Shown here one piece after another: positions 7,319-15,874 of a DNA stretch of 41,615 bases. This stretch comes from Blastococcus sp. (GTDB taxonomy: Bacteria; Actinomycetota; Actinomycetes; Mycobacteriales; Geodermatophilaceae): NCBI GenBank assembly GCA_025465355.1, contig JAODNN010000069.1:1-41615 (forward strand). The letters run 5' to 3'. Position 1 is the stretch's first letter. Each line of letters starts with the position of its first letter. The notes beneath the pieces were generated by a model that was not told the origin of the DNA, ran no database searches, and was given only the letters and a program-made list of their open reading frames with translations. The position numbers were made by a program, and so were the translations under genes.

Positions 7319-9445
7319 TCACGTGGTCACCGCGCGCGCCGGCGCGGGCGCGGCGGAGTGTGTGTGCGCCAGGTCGACGGCGTCCTCGGGAACCTCGTCG
7401 ACCGGCTTGCGGCCGATGCTCTTGGCGATGATGACCGCGATTGCGCCCACGGCGGCGCCGATCGCGATCGCCAGCAGCCACACCAGGATTCCCTTGATCG
7501 CGAAGAACACGAAGATCCCGCCGTGCGGGGCCTGGGCCTGCACGCCGGCCGCGGCCACGATCGCCCCGGTGGTCGCCGAGCCGATCATGATCGGGGGGAT
7601 CACCCGGAGCGGGTCGGCCGCCGCGAACGGGATCGCGCCCTCGGTGATGAACGCGAGACCGAGCAGCCACGCCGCCTTGCCCTGCTCGCGCTCGGCGGGC
7701 GTGAACAGGCCGGGGCGGAGGAACGTGGCCAGGGAGAGCGCGATCGGCGGCACCATGCCGGCGGACATGACCGTCGCCATGATGACCAGGGGGCCGGTGT
7801 TGGTCGTCGGGTTGGCGATGTAGCTGGCCAGCCCTGCGGTCGCGAAGGCGTAGGCCGCCTTGTTGACCGGACCGCCCATGTCGAAGGCCATCATGGCGCC
7901 GAGCAGGATGCCGAGCAGGATGGCGGAGCTGCCGGACAGGCCGTTGAGCCAGTTGGTCAGCCCGGTGATCGCGGCGGCCAGGGGCCGCCCGAGGACGATG
8001 ATCATCAGCCCGCCGGCGATCAGCGTGGCGCCCAGCGGGATGACCACGACCGGCATCAGCCCGCGAAGGAACGTCGGGACCCTGATCCGGCTGAGCCACA
8101 GTGCCGCGAAGCCGGCGATCACGCCGCCGATCAGCCCGCCGAGGAAGCCGGCACCCACGGTGCTGGCGACCAGGCCGACCGTGAAGCCGGGCGCGATGCC
8201 GGGGCGGTCGGCGATCGCGTAGGCGATGTAGCCGGCCAGCGCCGGGACCAGGAACGAGAAGGCCAGGCTGCCGAGAGTGAACAGGACGGCCCCGAAGTAC
8301 CCGCCGAGCCCTCCGTGGAGGTCGGCGACCGTGCTGGTGGGCAGGTGGAACAGCGAGTTGTTGAGCACCCAGGTGAGTGCGTAGGACTTGCCGCTGTCGG
8401 GATCGGTCAGGGCGATCTTGTACCCGCCGAGCAGGAAGCCCAGCGCGATGAGCAGCCCGCCGGCCGCGACGAACGGGATCATGTAGCTCACACCGGTGAG
8501 CAGCCAGCGGCGGATCTCCGCCCCCGTGCTCGGCCGACCGCTGTCCCCGGCGCCGCCGGTGCCGAGGGCGCCGCCGCCTCCCCCGCCCCCGCCGCCGTCG
8601 CCGGCGACCCGGCGGGCGTTCGGGTTGTCCGCGGCGGCCAGCGCTTCGCGGATCATGACCTCGGGCTCGTTGATCGCCCGCTTGGTGCCCGACTGGACGA
8701 CCGGCTTGCCGGCGAATCGCTCCTGGTCCTTCACGCCCACGTCGACGGCGAAGATGACGGCGTCCGCGGCCCGGATGACCGCGGGATTCAGGGGCGTGGA
8801 GCCCGAGGATCCCTGGGTCTCGACGTGGATGTCGACGCCGGCGGCCTTCCCGGCGGCCGCGAGCTTGTCGGCCGCCATGTAGGTGTGCGCGATCCCGGTC
8901 GGGCAGGCGCTGACCACGACGATGCTGTGCCGCGCGGGTTCATCGGCCGTGGACGCCGGAGCCGGGGCGGCGGCGGGTGCCGCCGGAGCGGCCGCGGGGG
9001 AGACGACCTCGTCCACCAGCGCGACGATCTCCTCGGGCGAGGAGGCCGCGCGCAGTGACCTAACGAACTCGGGCCGGACCAGCGCCCGGGCCAGTGCGGT
9101 GAGCAGGGTCAGGTGGTCGGCGTCGCCGTGTGCGGGCGCGGCGATGAGGAAGACCAGGTCGGCTGGACCGTCGGGCGCGCCGAAGTCCACCTTGCGGGAG
9201 AGTCGGGCGAAGCCGAGGGAGGCCTCGATCACCGCCTCCGAACGGCAGTGCGGGATCGCGATACCCCCCGGCAGGCCGGTCGGCGCCTGAGCCTCGCGGG
9301 CCATGACGTCGCTGTGCAGCGCGCCGGGGTCGGTGGCCCGGCCGGCGGCGGCGACCAGCTCGGCCAGCCTGCGCACGACCGTGCTCTTGTCCGCGCCCAG
9401 GTCGGCGTCGAGCGCGACCAGGTCAGTGGTGATCAGTGCGGGCAT
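7319..9445 (-). CDS. fruA: fructose-specific PTS enzyme IIABC
   Basis: A 708-residue fused permease that imports fructose and phosphorylates it to fructose 1-phosphate. The EIIA domain (about 1-148) has its phospho-histidine H66 in GGIAIPHCRSE. An Ala/Pro linker of about 25 residues leads to the EIIB domain (about 173-270), with phospho-cysteine C181 in VVVSACPTGIAHTYMAADKL. A second linker contains an uninterrupted run of nine glycines near residue 285. The membrane EIIC domain (about 310-680) has eight or more hydrophobic segments, and a charged tail follows. The ATG at 9445 has GGAAGAGG upstream. The domain order A-B-C and length match actinobacterial FruA. It lies 19 nt downstream of fruK, in the same transcript. 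Confidence 0.93.
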   Translation of the reverse strand: MPALITTDLVALDADLGADKSTVVRRLAELVAAAGRATDPGALHSDVMAREAQAPTGLPGGIAIPHCRSEAVIEASLGFARLSRKVDFGAPDGPADLVFLIAAPAHGDADHLTLLTALARALVRPEFVRSLRAASSPEEIVALVDEVVSPAAAPAAPAAAPAPASTADEPARHSIVVVSACPTGIAHTYMAADKLAAAGKAAGVDIHVETQGSSGSTPLNPAVIRAADAVIFAVDVGVKDQERFAGKPVVQSGTKRAINEPEVMIREALAAADNPNARRVAGDGGGGGGGGGALGTGGAGDSGRPSTGAEIRRWLLTGVSYMIPFVAAGGLLIALGFLLGGYKIALTDPDSGKSYALTWVLNNSLFHLPTSTVADLHGGLGGYFGAVLFTLGSLAFSFLVPALAGYIAYAIADRPGIAPGFTVGLVASTVGAGFLGGLIGGVIAGFAALWLSRIRVPTFLRGLMPVVVIPLGATLIAGGLMIIVLGRPLAAAITGLTNWLNGLSGSSAILLGILLGAMMAFDMGGPVNKAAYAFATAGLASYIANPTTNTGPLVIMATVMSAGMVPPIALSLATFLRPGLFTPAEREQGKAAWLLGLAFITEGAIPFAAADPLRVIPPIMIGSATTGAIVAAAGVQAQAPHGGIFVFFAIKGILVWLLAIAIGAAVGAIAVIIAKSIGRKPVDEVPEDAVDLAHTHSAAPAPARAVTT

Positions 9446-9464
9446 GGGACCTCTTCCCGAGGCG

Positions 9465-10493
9465 TCAACGGATGTCCCGGCCGGCGGCCGGGACGGGGGT
9501 GGTGTCGGGTACAGCGGCGGTGACGGGCAGTCCGGGGGTCACGAGCACGGCCGAGCCGTCCACCTGGTCCGGAGTCGGGACGGCGGACCCGGGGAGCGAC
9601 GCGCTGGCCGCTCCGTAGGCGACGGCGGTGCGCAGTCGCTCGGGCGGCTCCGCGCCGGCCAGGTCGGCGAGCAGATAGCCGGCCAGGCTGCAGTCGCCGG
9701 CACCGACGGTGCTCCGGACGGCGATCCGCGGCGGTCGGGCCGACCAGAGTCCGCCGTCGGCGGTGGAGAGGAGGGCACCGGCGGCGCCGAGGGTGAGCAG
9801 TACCTCGGCGACGCCGCGGTCGTGCAGCGTGCGGACCGCGGCGAGAGCGACCTCGGGATCGGCGAGCACTTCCTTCTCCGGCACTCCGGCGAGCTGCGCC
9901 AGCTCCTCGGAGTTCGGCTTGAGCAGGTCGGGGGCCGCCCCGGGGCCGTCCGCGAGCAGCGCCCGGAGCGGCGCCTCCGAGGTGTCGACGGCGACCCGGA
10001 CGCCGGTGTCGCGCAGCGACCGGACCAGCTCCGCGTACCAGTCCACCGGTGTCCCGGGCGGCAGCGAACCCGACAGCACCACCCAGCGGGCGCCGGCGGC
10101 GTGCTGGTGCAGGACGGCGGCGAGCGCGGTGCGGGTCATGTTGTCCAGGGCCGTCCCCGGCTCGTTCAGCTTGGTGGTGGTGCCGTCGGGACCTGCCAGC
10201 GTGTAGTTGGTCCGGACGGCGGAGGTCACGGGCACGGTGGCGATCTCCAGGCCGATCGCCAGCAGGGCGTGGACGATCGGGTCGTGGTCGGCGGTGGGCA
10301 GCACCGAGACGACGTGCCCACCCGCGGCGGCCACCGCCCGGGCCACGTTCACGCCCTTGCCGCCGGGCTCGGTCGCACTGCCCACGAGCCGGACGACGCC
10401 GCCGATCTCCAACGGGCCGGGCAGCTCGAGCGTTCGGTCGAGACCCGGATTGGCGGTCAGCGTGACCACCCGGCCCGCCTGGGGTTCCGTCAC
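9465..10493 (-). CDS. fruK: 1-phosphofructokinase
   Basis: A 342-residue PfkB/ribokinase-fold kinase that converts fructose 1-phosphate to fructose 1,6-bisphosphate. Family motifs are TLTANPGLDRTLELPG at the N-terminus, PGGKGVNVARA near residue 44, LSGSLPPGTP near 140, KPNSEELAQLAGV near 195 and the C-terminal STVGAGDCSLAGYL with catalytic D267. TANP-D plus GGKG separates FruK/LacC kinases from ribokinase. It starts with GTG at 10491-10493, overlapping the fruR stop by 4 nt (GTGA), so the two are translationally coupled. Regulation is presumably by FruR with fructose 1-phosphate as inducer (family knowledge). Confidence 0.92.
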   Translation of the reverse strand: MTEPQAGRVVTLTANPGLDRTLELPGPLEIGGVVRLVGSATEPGGKGVNVARAVAAAGGHVVSVLPTADHDPIVHALLAIGLEIATVPVTSAVRTNYTLAGPDGTTTKLNEPGTALDNMTRTALAAVLHQHAAGARWVVLSGSLPPGTPVDWYAELVRSLRDTGVRVAVDTSEAPLRALLADGPGAAPDLLKPNSEELAQLAGVPEKEVLADPEVALAAVRTLHDRGVAEVLLTLGAAGALLSTADGGLWSARPPRIAVRSTVGAGDCSLAGYLLADLAGAEPPERLRTAVAYGAASASLPGSAVPTPDQVDGSAVLVTPGLPVTAAVPDTTPVPAAGRDIR

Positions 10494-11257
10494 GCGACCA
10501 CCACCTCGATCCCCATCTGTTCCAGTTCTGTGACGACGCCGGGATCGGCCTCGGCGTCGGTGACCAGCGCGTCGACGTCCTCCACGGACGCGAAGCGCAC
10601 GAGATGCTCGCGGCCGAGCTTGCTGCTGTCGGCCAGCACGATCACGCGCTGAGCCGCCCGGGCCATGGCGCGCTTGGTGGCGGCCTCGGCCTCGTCCGGC
10701 GTGCTGAACCCGTGGCCGGGGCTGATGCCGTTCGTGCCGAGGAAGACGACGTCCGTGCGCAGGTCGTCGAGCGAGCGAATGGTCGGTTCCCCGACGGCGG
10801 TCTGGGTGATGCCACGCACGCGGCCGCCCAGGACGTGCAGGGTGATCCCGGCCGAGGCCGAGAGGCGGGCGGCGATGGGCACCGAGTTGGTGGCGACATA
10901 GAGCCGGCGGTCGGACGGGAGCACGTCGGCGAGGGTCGCCGTGGTGCTACCGCCGTCGAGGATCATGCTGCCGTCCAGGCCGGGCAGCAGGTCGAGCGCG
11001 GCAGCCGCGATCTTGCGCTTCTGCTCTGCGCGGTGACCATGCCGCTCGCCCAGGCCGGTCTCGACCAGGGTGAGGGCTCCGGACGGCACGGCGCCGCCGT
11101 GCACGCGGCGCAGCATCCCGGCCCGCTCGAGGACCGCGAGGTCTCGCCGGACCGTCTCGGTGGTGACGCCGAACTGCTCCGCGACGGCGGTGACGGCCAC
11201 GCGCCCCCGCTCGGCCACCAAGGTGGCGACCGCGTGCTGTCGCTCTTCGGCGTACAC
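10490..11257 (-). CDS. fruR: DeoR-family transcriptional repressor of the fructose operon
   Basis: A 255-residue DeoR-type regulator. The N-terminal HTH (about residues 4-58) contains FGVTTETVRRDLAVLERAGMLRRVHGGAV, the DeoR signature. The C-terminal sugar-phosphate-sensing domain contains ILDGGSTTATLADVLP and VFLGTNGISPGHGFSTPDEAEAATKRAM split over about residues 100-225. I chose the GTG at 11257 because a strong GGAGGAGGG lies 7 nt upstream; the longer open frame upstream adds non-family residues. It is first in the fruR-fruK-fruA-ptsH unit and divergent from ptsI, so it probably controls both promoters. Confidence 0.9.
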   Translation of the reverse strand: MYAEERQHAVATLVAERGRVAVTAVAEQFGVTTETVRRDLAVLERAGMLRRVHGGAVPSGALTLVETGLGERHGHRAEQKRKIAAAALDLLPGLDGSMILDGGSTTATLADVLPSDRRLYVATNSVPIAARLSASAGITLHVLGGRVRGITQTAVGEPTIRSLDDLRTDVVFLGTNGISPGHGFSTPDEAEAATKRAMARAAQRVIVLADSSKLGREHLVRFASVEDVDALVTDAEADPGVVTELEQMGIEVVVA

Positions 11258-11335
11258 GGCGCGACCCTCCTCCGGTGCAGTGGGCCAGACCACGGGCCAT
11301 GTCCGAATATGTGGTCTCGCACTTGTGATTGTGTT

Positions 11336-11387
11336 GTTTTACTTCCGTTCGATTGACAAGTCAAGAGGGATTGGTGACCCTTGTCAC
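11336..11387. promoter_or_regulatory. divergent fruR/ptsI promoter with two palindromes
   Basis: On the minus strand TTGACT (11359-11364), a 17-nt spacer and TAAAAC (11336-11341) form a plausible promoter for the fruR operon. Overlapping its -35 is the palindrome TTGAC-AA-GTCAA (11353-11364). A second palindrome, GTGAC-CCTT-GTCAC (11374-11387), lies on the ptsI side. The minus-strand leader (about 11315-11338) is AT-rich compared with its surroundings and carries repeated CACAA motifs. FruR operators are expected here; which element is bound is inference. Confidence 0.55.
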
Positions 11388-11443
11388 TGCACCACACTCG
11401 GCGTCCCTCCGCCCGATCCCTCGTCGCGACTGTGAGGTCCCCC

Positions 11444-13153
11444 ATGTCGACCACGTCCACCGGAACCGCACCCCTGCCGTCGGCGACCGGCCCGACGGTG
11501 CTCACCGGAACGCCCGTGGTGCCCGGCGTCGCGCTCGGACCGGTGGTCCGCCCTGCCGGTGCGGTGCAACTCCCCACCGGGGGCCAGGTGCCGCTCGATG
11601 AGGCGGCGCGGCCGGAGGAGAAGGCGCGGTTCGTGGTCGCCGCCGATACCGTGGCCGAGCGGCTCTCGGAGCGTGCCGCCGCAGCCACCGGCGTGAGCGC
11701 GGAGGTGCTGAGCACGACGGCGGGCATGGCCCGTGACCGTGCGCTCCGGGGCGCCGCCGAGCAGCGCATCGACACGGGGACGCCGGCCACGGTCGCGACG
11801 ACGGAGGCGGCTCAGCAGTTCGTCGACCTCTTCACGTCCCTCGGGGGGCTCATGGCCGAGCGGGTCACCGACGTCCGCGACGTCCGGGACCGGATCGTCG
11901 CCCAGCTCACCGGGCAGGGTGAACCCGGGGTGCCGAGTCCCGAGGTGCCGTCCGTGCTCCTGGCCGACGACCTCGCGCCCGCCGACGCGGCCGGGCTCGA
12001 CCCGACGCGGATCGTCGGGCTGGCCACCCGGCTCGGGGGCACGACCAGCCATACCGCGATCATCGCCCGCCAACTGGGGCTGCCCTGCGTCGTCGCGGTC
12101 GGCGGCCTGGACGACGTTCCCTCGGGGGTGACCGTCCTGCTGGACGGCGAGCAGGGCACGGTGACGGTCGACCCGGACCCGGAGCAGGCCGAGGGGAGGG
12201 TCGAGGCGGCGCGCCTGGCGGCCGTGGCGCTCGAGGGCTACGCCGGGCCGGCGCAGACCCGGGACGGCCATGCCGTCCAGGTGCTGGCCAACGTGCAGGA
12301 CGGCGCCGGAGCCCGTGCCGCGGTGGAGGCTCATGCGGAGGGGGTCGGCCTGCTGCGCACCGAACTGGCGTTCCTCGGCCGGTCCGCGGAGCCATCGGTC
12401 GAGGAACAGGCGGCGGGCTACGCGGAGGTCTTCGAGGCGTTCACCGGCCGCAAGGTCGTCCTCCGGACGCTGGACGCCGGCTCGGACAAGCCGCTGACGT
12501 TCGCGACAGCGCCTGACGAGCCGAACCCGGCGCTCGGCGTCCGCGGGCTCCGGATCGCCCGGCAGAACCCGGGGTTGCTCGAACGTCAGCTCGATGCCGT
12601 CGCCGAGGCCGCCCGCCGGACCGGTTCGACGCCATGGGTGATGGCGCCGATGGTCGCCACCCCCGCCGAGGCCGCGGAGTTCGCCGACGCGGTGCGTGCC
12701 CGGGGGCTGGTGCCCGGCGTGATGATCGAGATCCCGTCCGCGGCGCTGCACGCAGACCGGTTGCTCGAGCACGTCGACTTCCTGTCGATCGGTACGAATG
12801 ACCTGTCCCAGTACACGCTCGCGGCGGACCGGCTGTCCGCCGATCTCGCCGATCTCACCGATCCCTGGCAGCCGGCGTTGCTGCTCCTGGTCCAGCTGAC
12901 GGCGCAGGCGGGCCAACGGGCCGGGAAGCCGGTCGGTGTGTGCGGTGAGGCGGCGGCCGACCCCCTGCTGGCGTGCGTGCTCGTGGGGCTGGGGATCACG
13001 TCGCTGTCCTGCGCGGCCTCCGCGGTCCGGGGCGTGGGTTCGCGGCTCGGCACGGTGGATCTGGCCACGTGCCAGCGGGCGGCGGAGGCGGCAGTGGCGG
13101 CCCCGGACCCCCGCGCGGCCCGGGCTGTCGCCCGCGAGATCCTGCTGGCGTGA
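11444..13153 (+). CDS. ptsI: phosphoenolpyruvate-protein phosphotransferase (PTS Enzyme I)
   Basis: A 569-residue Enzyme I, normal length. It autophosphorylates from phosphoenolpyruvate and donates to HPr. The phospho-histidine is H203 in GGTTSHTAIIAR. The PEP-binding barrel (about 260-569) carries GVGLLRTELAFLGR, VLRTLDAGSDKPL and the catalytic C500 in GVCGEAAADP. The ATG at 11444 follows GTGAGGTCCCCC; an upstream in-frame ATG at 11381 would add 21 residues without family similarity. The N-terminal domain begins with an unusually Thr/Pro-rich segment of about 18 residues. It is divergent from fruR, giving one locus with all soluble PTS proteins and a fructose permease. Confidence 0.93.
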   Translation: MSTTSTGTAPLPSATGPTVLTGTPVVPGVALGPVVRPAGAVQLPTGGQVPLDEAARPEEKARFVVAADTVAERLSERAAAATGVSAEVLSTTAGMARDRALRGAAEQRIDTGTPATVATTEAAQQFVDLFTSLGGLMAERVTDVRDVRDRIVAQLTGQGEPGVPSPEVPSVLLADDLAPADAAGLDPTRIVGLATRLGGTTSHTAIIARQLGLPCVVAVGGLDDVPSGVTVLLDGEQGTVTVDPDPEQAEGRVEAARLAAVALEGYAGPAQTRDGHAVQVLANVQDGAGARAAVEAHAEGVGLLRTELAFLGRSAEPSVEEQAAGYAEVFEAFTGRKVVLRTLDAGSDKPLTFATAPDEPNPALGVRGLRIARQNPGLLERQLDAVAEAARRTGSTPWVMAPMVATPAEAAEFADAVRARGLVPGVMIEIPSAALHADRLLEHVDFLSIGTNDLSQYTLAADRLSADLADLTDPWQPALLLLVQLTAQAGQRAGKPVGVCGEAAADPLLACVLVGLGITSLSCAASAVRGVGSRLGTVDLATCQRAAEAAVAAPDPRAARAVAREILLA

Positions 13154-13243
13154 CAGGTCGCTGGTGGCGTTGGTTCACCCACGCGAGTGATGGAATGTAG
13201 GTCAACTCTCAATTCTGCCTGCGTTTCGTCGGGATACATCGCT

Positions 13244-13269
13244 GTACGCCTGCTTTACTGGGGGTGTAC
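13244..13269. promoter_or_regulatory. inverted repeat upstream of a small gene
   Basis: GTACGCC (13244-13250) and GGTGTAC (13263-13269) form a 7-bp inverted repeat with one mismatch and a 12-nt spacer, about 30 nt before the start at 13302. The region 13190-13260 is AT-richer than its neighbourhood, as expected for a promoter. A regulator cannot be named. Confidence 0.3.
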
Positions 13270-13301
13270 TTCAGGACTGCTTCGATGAAAGGCACGACGC
13301 G

Positions 13302-13451
13302 ATGAGTAGCGTGACGTCCAGCTGGCGGAAGCGGCGTGAGGCGGCCCGGAACCGGCGGGCGTTCGACCGGGCGCTCAACCGGGCGAGCACCCCGGCGATG
13401 CGCGAGGAACTGCTGGCGCTGGCGAGCGCCGCCCCCGCTCTCCACCGCTGA
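13302..13451 (+). CDS. 49-residue basic protein, unknown function
   Basis: A short open frame from ATG 13302 to TGA 13451 encoding MSSVTSSWRKRREAARNRRA followed by an FDRALNRASTPAMREELLALA helix and a short tail. The first half is strongly basic and the second is a helix with regularly spaced leucines. GAAAGG lies about 10 nt upstream. I recall small actinobacterial proteins of this general pattern without assigned function. The gene has its own AT-richer upstream region and is followed by three hairpins, which supports an independent transcript. A DNA- or RNA-binding role is possible from the charge only. Confidence 0.6.
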   Translation: MSSVTSSWRKRREAARNRRAFDRALNRASTPAMREELLALASAAPALHR

Positions 13452-13457
13452 CCCATG

Positions 13458-13560
13458 GCGGCGCCTCGTCCTGGACGTGGCGCCGCGACCGCGACCCCGG
13501 TCTCCCTCCCTGGAGGCCGGGGTCGACTGCTGCCCGGTCCCGAGACCTCCTCCGGGACCG
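13458..13560. terminator. three consecutive hairpins after the 49-residue gene
   Basis: GCGGCGCC/GGCGCCGC (13458-13465, 13479-13486), CGACCCCGG/CCGGGGTCG (13492-13500, 13517-13525) and CGGTCCC/GGGACCG (13535-13541, 13554-13560) follow one another without overlap. They lie at the start of a 349-nt stretch (13452-13800) with no convincing gene. Its remainder should carry the promoter of the diguanylate cyclase gene, but I cannot pick one. Confidence 0.6.
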
Positions 13561-13800
13561 ATTGCCGCAGGTGAGCAGCCGTGGCACAGAGCTGTCATGC
13601 TGTTGCTGTGTGTGCTCGGCCGGGTCGATCCACTGGCCGGTGGCCGGTTCCTCCCAAGGGGTCATACGTCCTCAGGCGGAGCGTGCTGTCTGCCGACTCT
13701 CCCTGGGTGTACAGGGAACGGACGTCGACTGCCCGGAGGGGGCCGGCCGAACGGCGGACCCCGGGCGCAGCGACCCGAGACCTGGCGGGGGGCGCCGGCG

Positions 13801-15861
13801 ATGAGTGAGTCTCTCGTCAGCGAGCCGAGGGAGACCTCCGGCGCGACCACCGCGCTGCTGCTCACCTACGTGCGCGAGCGGGGTGGCCAGCGCGCCCTGG
13901 AGGAGACCCTCCGCCTGGCGGGTGTCCCGCACGCGGCGGAGGACCTGCTGCGCCCCGCACACTGGTGCAGCTACGAGACGCGGATCAAGCTCTTCGCTGC
14001 CGCGACCGAGGTCCTGGGCGACCCGGACACGATGCACCGGGTCGGCGCGGAGGCCCTCACCAACGGGCTCAACCCCGCCCTGGTGCTGGTCGTGCGGGCC
14101 CTCGGCTCCCCCCGGCAGGTGTTCCGTCAGATCCCCCGTGCCGTGGCGAAGTTCTCCACCACGTCCACGATGGAGATCGTCGAGTCGGGCGCCACGCATG
14201 CCTCGATCCGCTTCACGCTGCACCACGGCTACGTGCACTCCCGGCTGGACTGCGACTACGCCCGCGGCCTGCTGAGCACGGTGCCGACAGTCTTCGGACT
14301 GCCTGCCGCCGGCGTGGTGCACAACGAGTGCGAGTCCGACGGATACCCGGCCTGCATCTACCACCTGACGTGGAACCGCCGTGCTCGCCCCTGGGCGCGC
14401 CGGCACCGGGACACCGGCGCCGGGCAGGAGATCCTCGCCCTGCGCAGCCAGCTGCAGATCCTCCAGTCGGCCGCGGCCGACCTCATCGGCAGCGAGGACC
14501 TGGACACCGTGCTGCGCCGCATCGTGGCGCGCGCCGCCGAGGCCGTTCTGGCCCCGGGTTACCTGCTCGCCGTGGCCGCCCCCGGAGGCGGTGCTCCGCT
14601 CGTGCACAGCTTCGGCGTCGATGAGGAGCGCGTCCCCGAGCTGGCCGCGACCCTGCTCGCGGGCGGTGAACTGGGCCCCCACACGGTGGTCGTCGACGTC
14701 TCGTCCGCCCGCCGGTTCCACGGCCGGCTGGCGGCCGTCTACCGGCCCGGCGACGGTGCCCTGGGCGACGAGCGCTCGATGCTCGCCGGCTACGCCGGGC
14801 ACGCCGCGGCGGCGCTGGACCTGCTCCTGGCCCGGGACGAGGCCCGGCTCGAGGCCGACCGCGCCGGCGCCCTGCTGGCGCTCGCCCACGAGCTGGCCGG
14901 CGCCGTCGACGCCATCGCCGTGTGTGAGGTCGTGGTCGAGGCGCTGCCGAGCGTCGTGGGATGCAGCCGCGCCAGCATCATGCTGTGGGACCCGACCGAG
15001 GGGGTTCTCCGGACCCACGCCGCCGTCGGCATGCCCGACGAACACCAGGCTCTGCTGCTGTCGGCCGCGGTGCGCGCGGAGGACACCCCCGAACTGGTCG
15101 GCATGCTGACCGACCGGTCCCCCCGCATCATCCGTTCGGCGACCAGCAGCCCGAGCCTCCGGCGGCTGCTGGAGAGCATCGGATCCACCGACGTCGTCGC
15201 CGTGCCGCTGCTCTCCGGCACCACCTTCCTCGGAGTGGCCGCCGCGGGGTGGACCGACGGCGAGGCGCCGCAGCAGCTGGAGGGTGACGTCCTCTCCCGG
15301 CTGCGCGGTATCGGCGACCAGGCGGCGACGGCGCTGCAGAAGGCCCGGCTGCTGGAGACGGTGCGGCACCAGGCCACGCACGACGCCCTGACCGGCCTCC
15401 CCAACCGCGTGCTGTTCCTCGATCAGCTCGAGGAGGCGCTTGGCGGGCACCGGGAAGCCGGGCACCTCGCCGTCCTGTTCTGCGACCTCGACCGGTTCAA
15501 GGCCGTCAACGACACCCTCGGGCACGCCGCGGGTGACGAGCTGCTGCGTCAGGCGGCCGCCCGGCTGCGTGCCACCGTGCGCCCCGGGGACATCGTCGGG
15601 CGGCTCAGTGGTGACGAGTTCGCGATCATCCTGCCCGGACTGGAGGACGGCGCCGACGCCCAGCGGTTGGCCGAGCGGGTCGTCAGTTGCTTCGACGAGC
15701 CCTTCCGGCTCGAGGGCCGCGAGGTCGCCGCGGGCACGAGCGTCGGCGTGGCCGTGCACACCGGCACGGACAGCACGGCCGACGCGCTGCTCCGGGCGGC
15801 CGATGCGGCCATGTACCGGCACAAGCAGCGCGGTCGTGGTTCCGCGCGCAGCTTCGGCTGA
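13801..15861 (+). CDS. sensory diguanylate cyclase: V4R-like, two GAF and GGDEF domains
   Basis: A 686-residue predicted cytoplasmic c-di-GMP synthase. Residues about 20-190 form an N-terminal sensory domain ending in the Cys-bearing ECESDGYPACIYHLTW block, resembling V4R/heme-NO-binding-like domains. A coiled coil (about 205-225) leads to a degenerate GAF-like domain (about 230-360) and a clearer second GAF (about 375-515). The GGDEF domain covers 525-686. The active-site loop reads SGDEF (603-607), a tolerated variant, and the inhibitory RxxD site RPGD (594-597) is intact, so feedback-inhibited synthesis is likely. The ATG follows a GCGGGGGGC site; the frame is open upstream but low in family-like sequence. 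No EAL domain is present. The signal sensed is unknown. Confidence 0.85.
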   Translation: MSESLVSEPRETSGATTALLLTYVRERGGQRALEETLRLAGVPHAAEDLLRPAHWCSYETRIKLFAAATEVLGDPDTMHRVGAEALTNGLNPALVLVVRALGSPRQVFRQIPRAVAKFSTTSTMEIVESGATHASIRFTLHHGYVHSRLDCDYARGLLSTVPTVFGLPAAGVVHNECESDGYPACIYHLTWNRRARPWARRHRDTGAGQEILALRSQLQILQSAAADLIGSEDLDTVLRRIVARAAEAVLAPGYLLAVAAPGGGAPLVHSFGVDEERVPELAATLLAGGELGPHTVVVDVSSARRFHGRLAAVYRPGDGALGDERSMLAGYAGHAAAALDLLLARDEARLEADRAGALLALAHELAGAVDAIAVCEVVVEALPSVVGCSRASIMLWDPTEGVLRTHAAVGMPDEHQALLLSAAVRAEDTPELVGMLTDRSPRIIRSATSSPSLRRLLESIGSTDVVAVPLLSGTTFLGVAAAGWTDGEAPQQLEGDVLSRLRGIGDQAATALQKARLLETVRHQATHDALTGLPNRVLFLDQLEEALGGHREAGHLAVLFCDLDRFKAVNDTLGHAAGDELLRQAAARLRATVRPGDIVGRLSGDEFAIILPGLEDGADAQRLAERVVSCFDEPFRLEGREVAAGTSVGVAVHTGTDSTADALLRAADAAMYRHKQRGRGSARSFG

Positions 15862-15874
15862 GGCCGGCCCGGCG

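Noticed and set aside
8570-8610. C-rich run in fruA as a frameshift or sequencing error
   Set aside because: The frame is intact on both sides, with EIIB and EIIC domains in register; the run encodes a glycine linker.
7358-9058. 566-codon plus-strand frame over fruA
   Set aside because: Arg/Gly/Asp/Glu-rich shadow of the fruA coding strand; no independent promoter or domain.
13458-13560. Three hairpins as a CRISPR-like or tandem repeat array
   Set aside because: The stems differ in sequence and spacing and there are no repeated units; they are better read as terminators or structured RNA.
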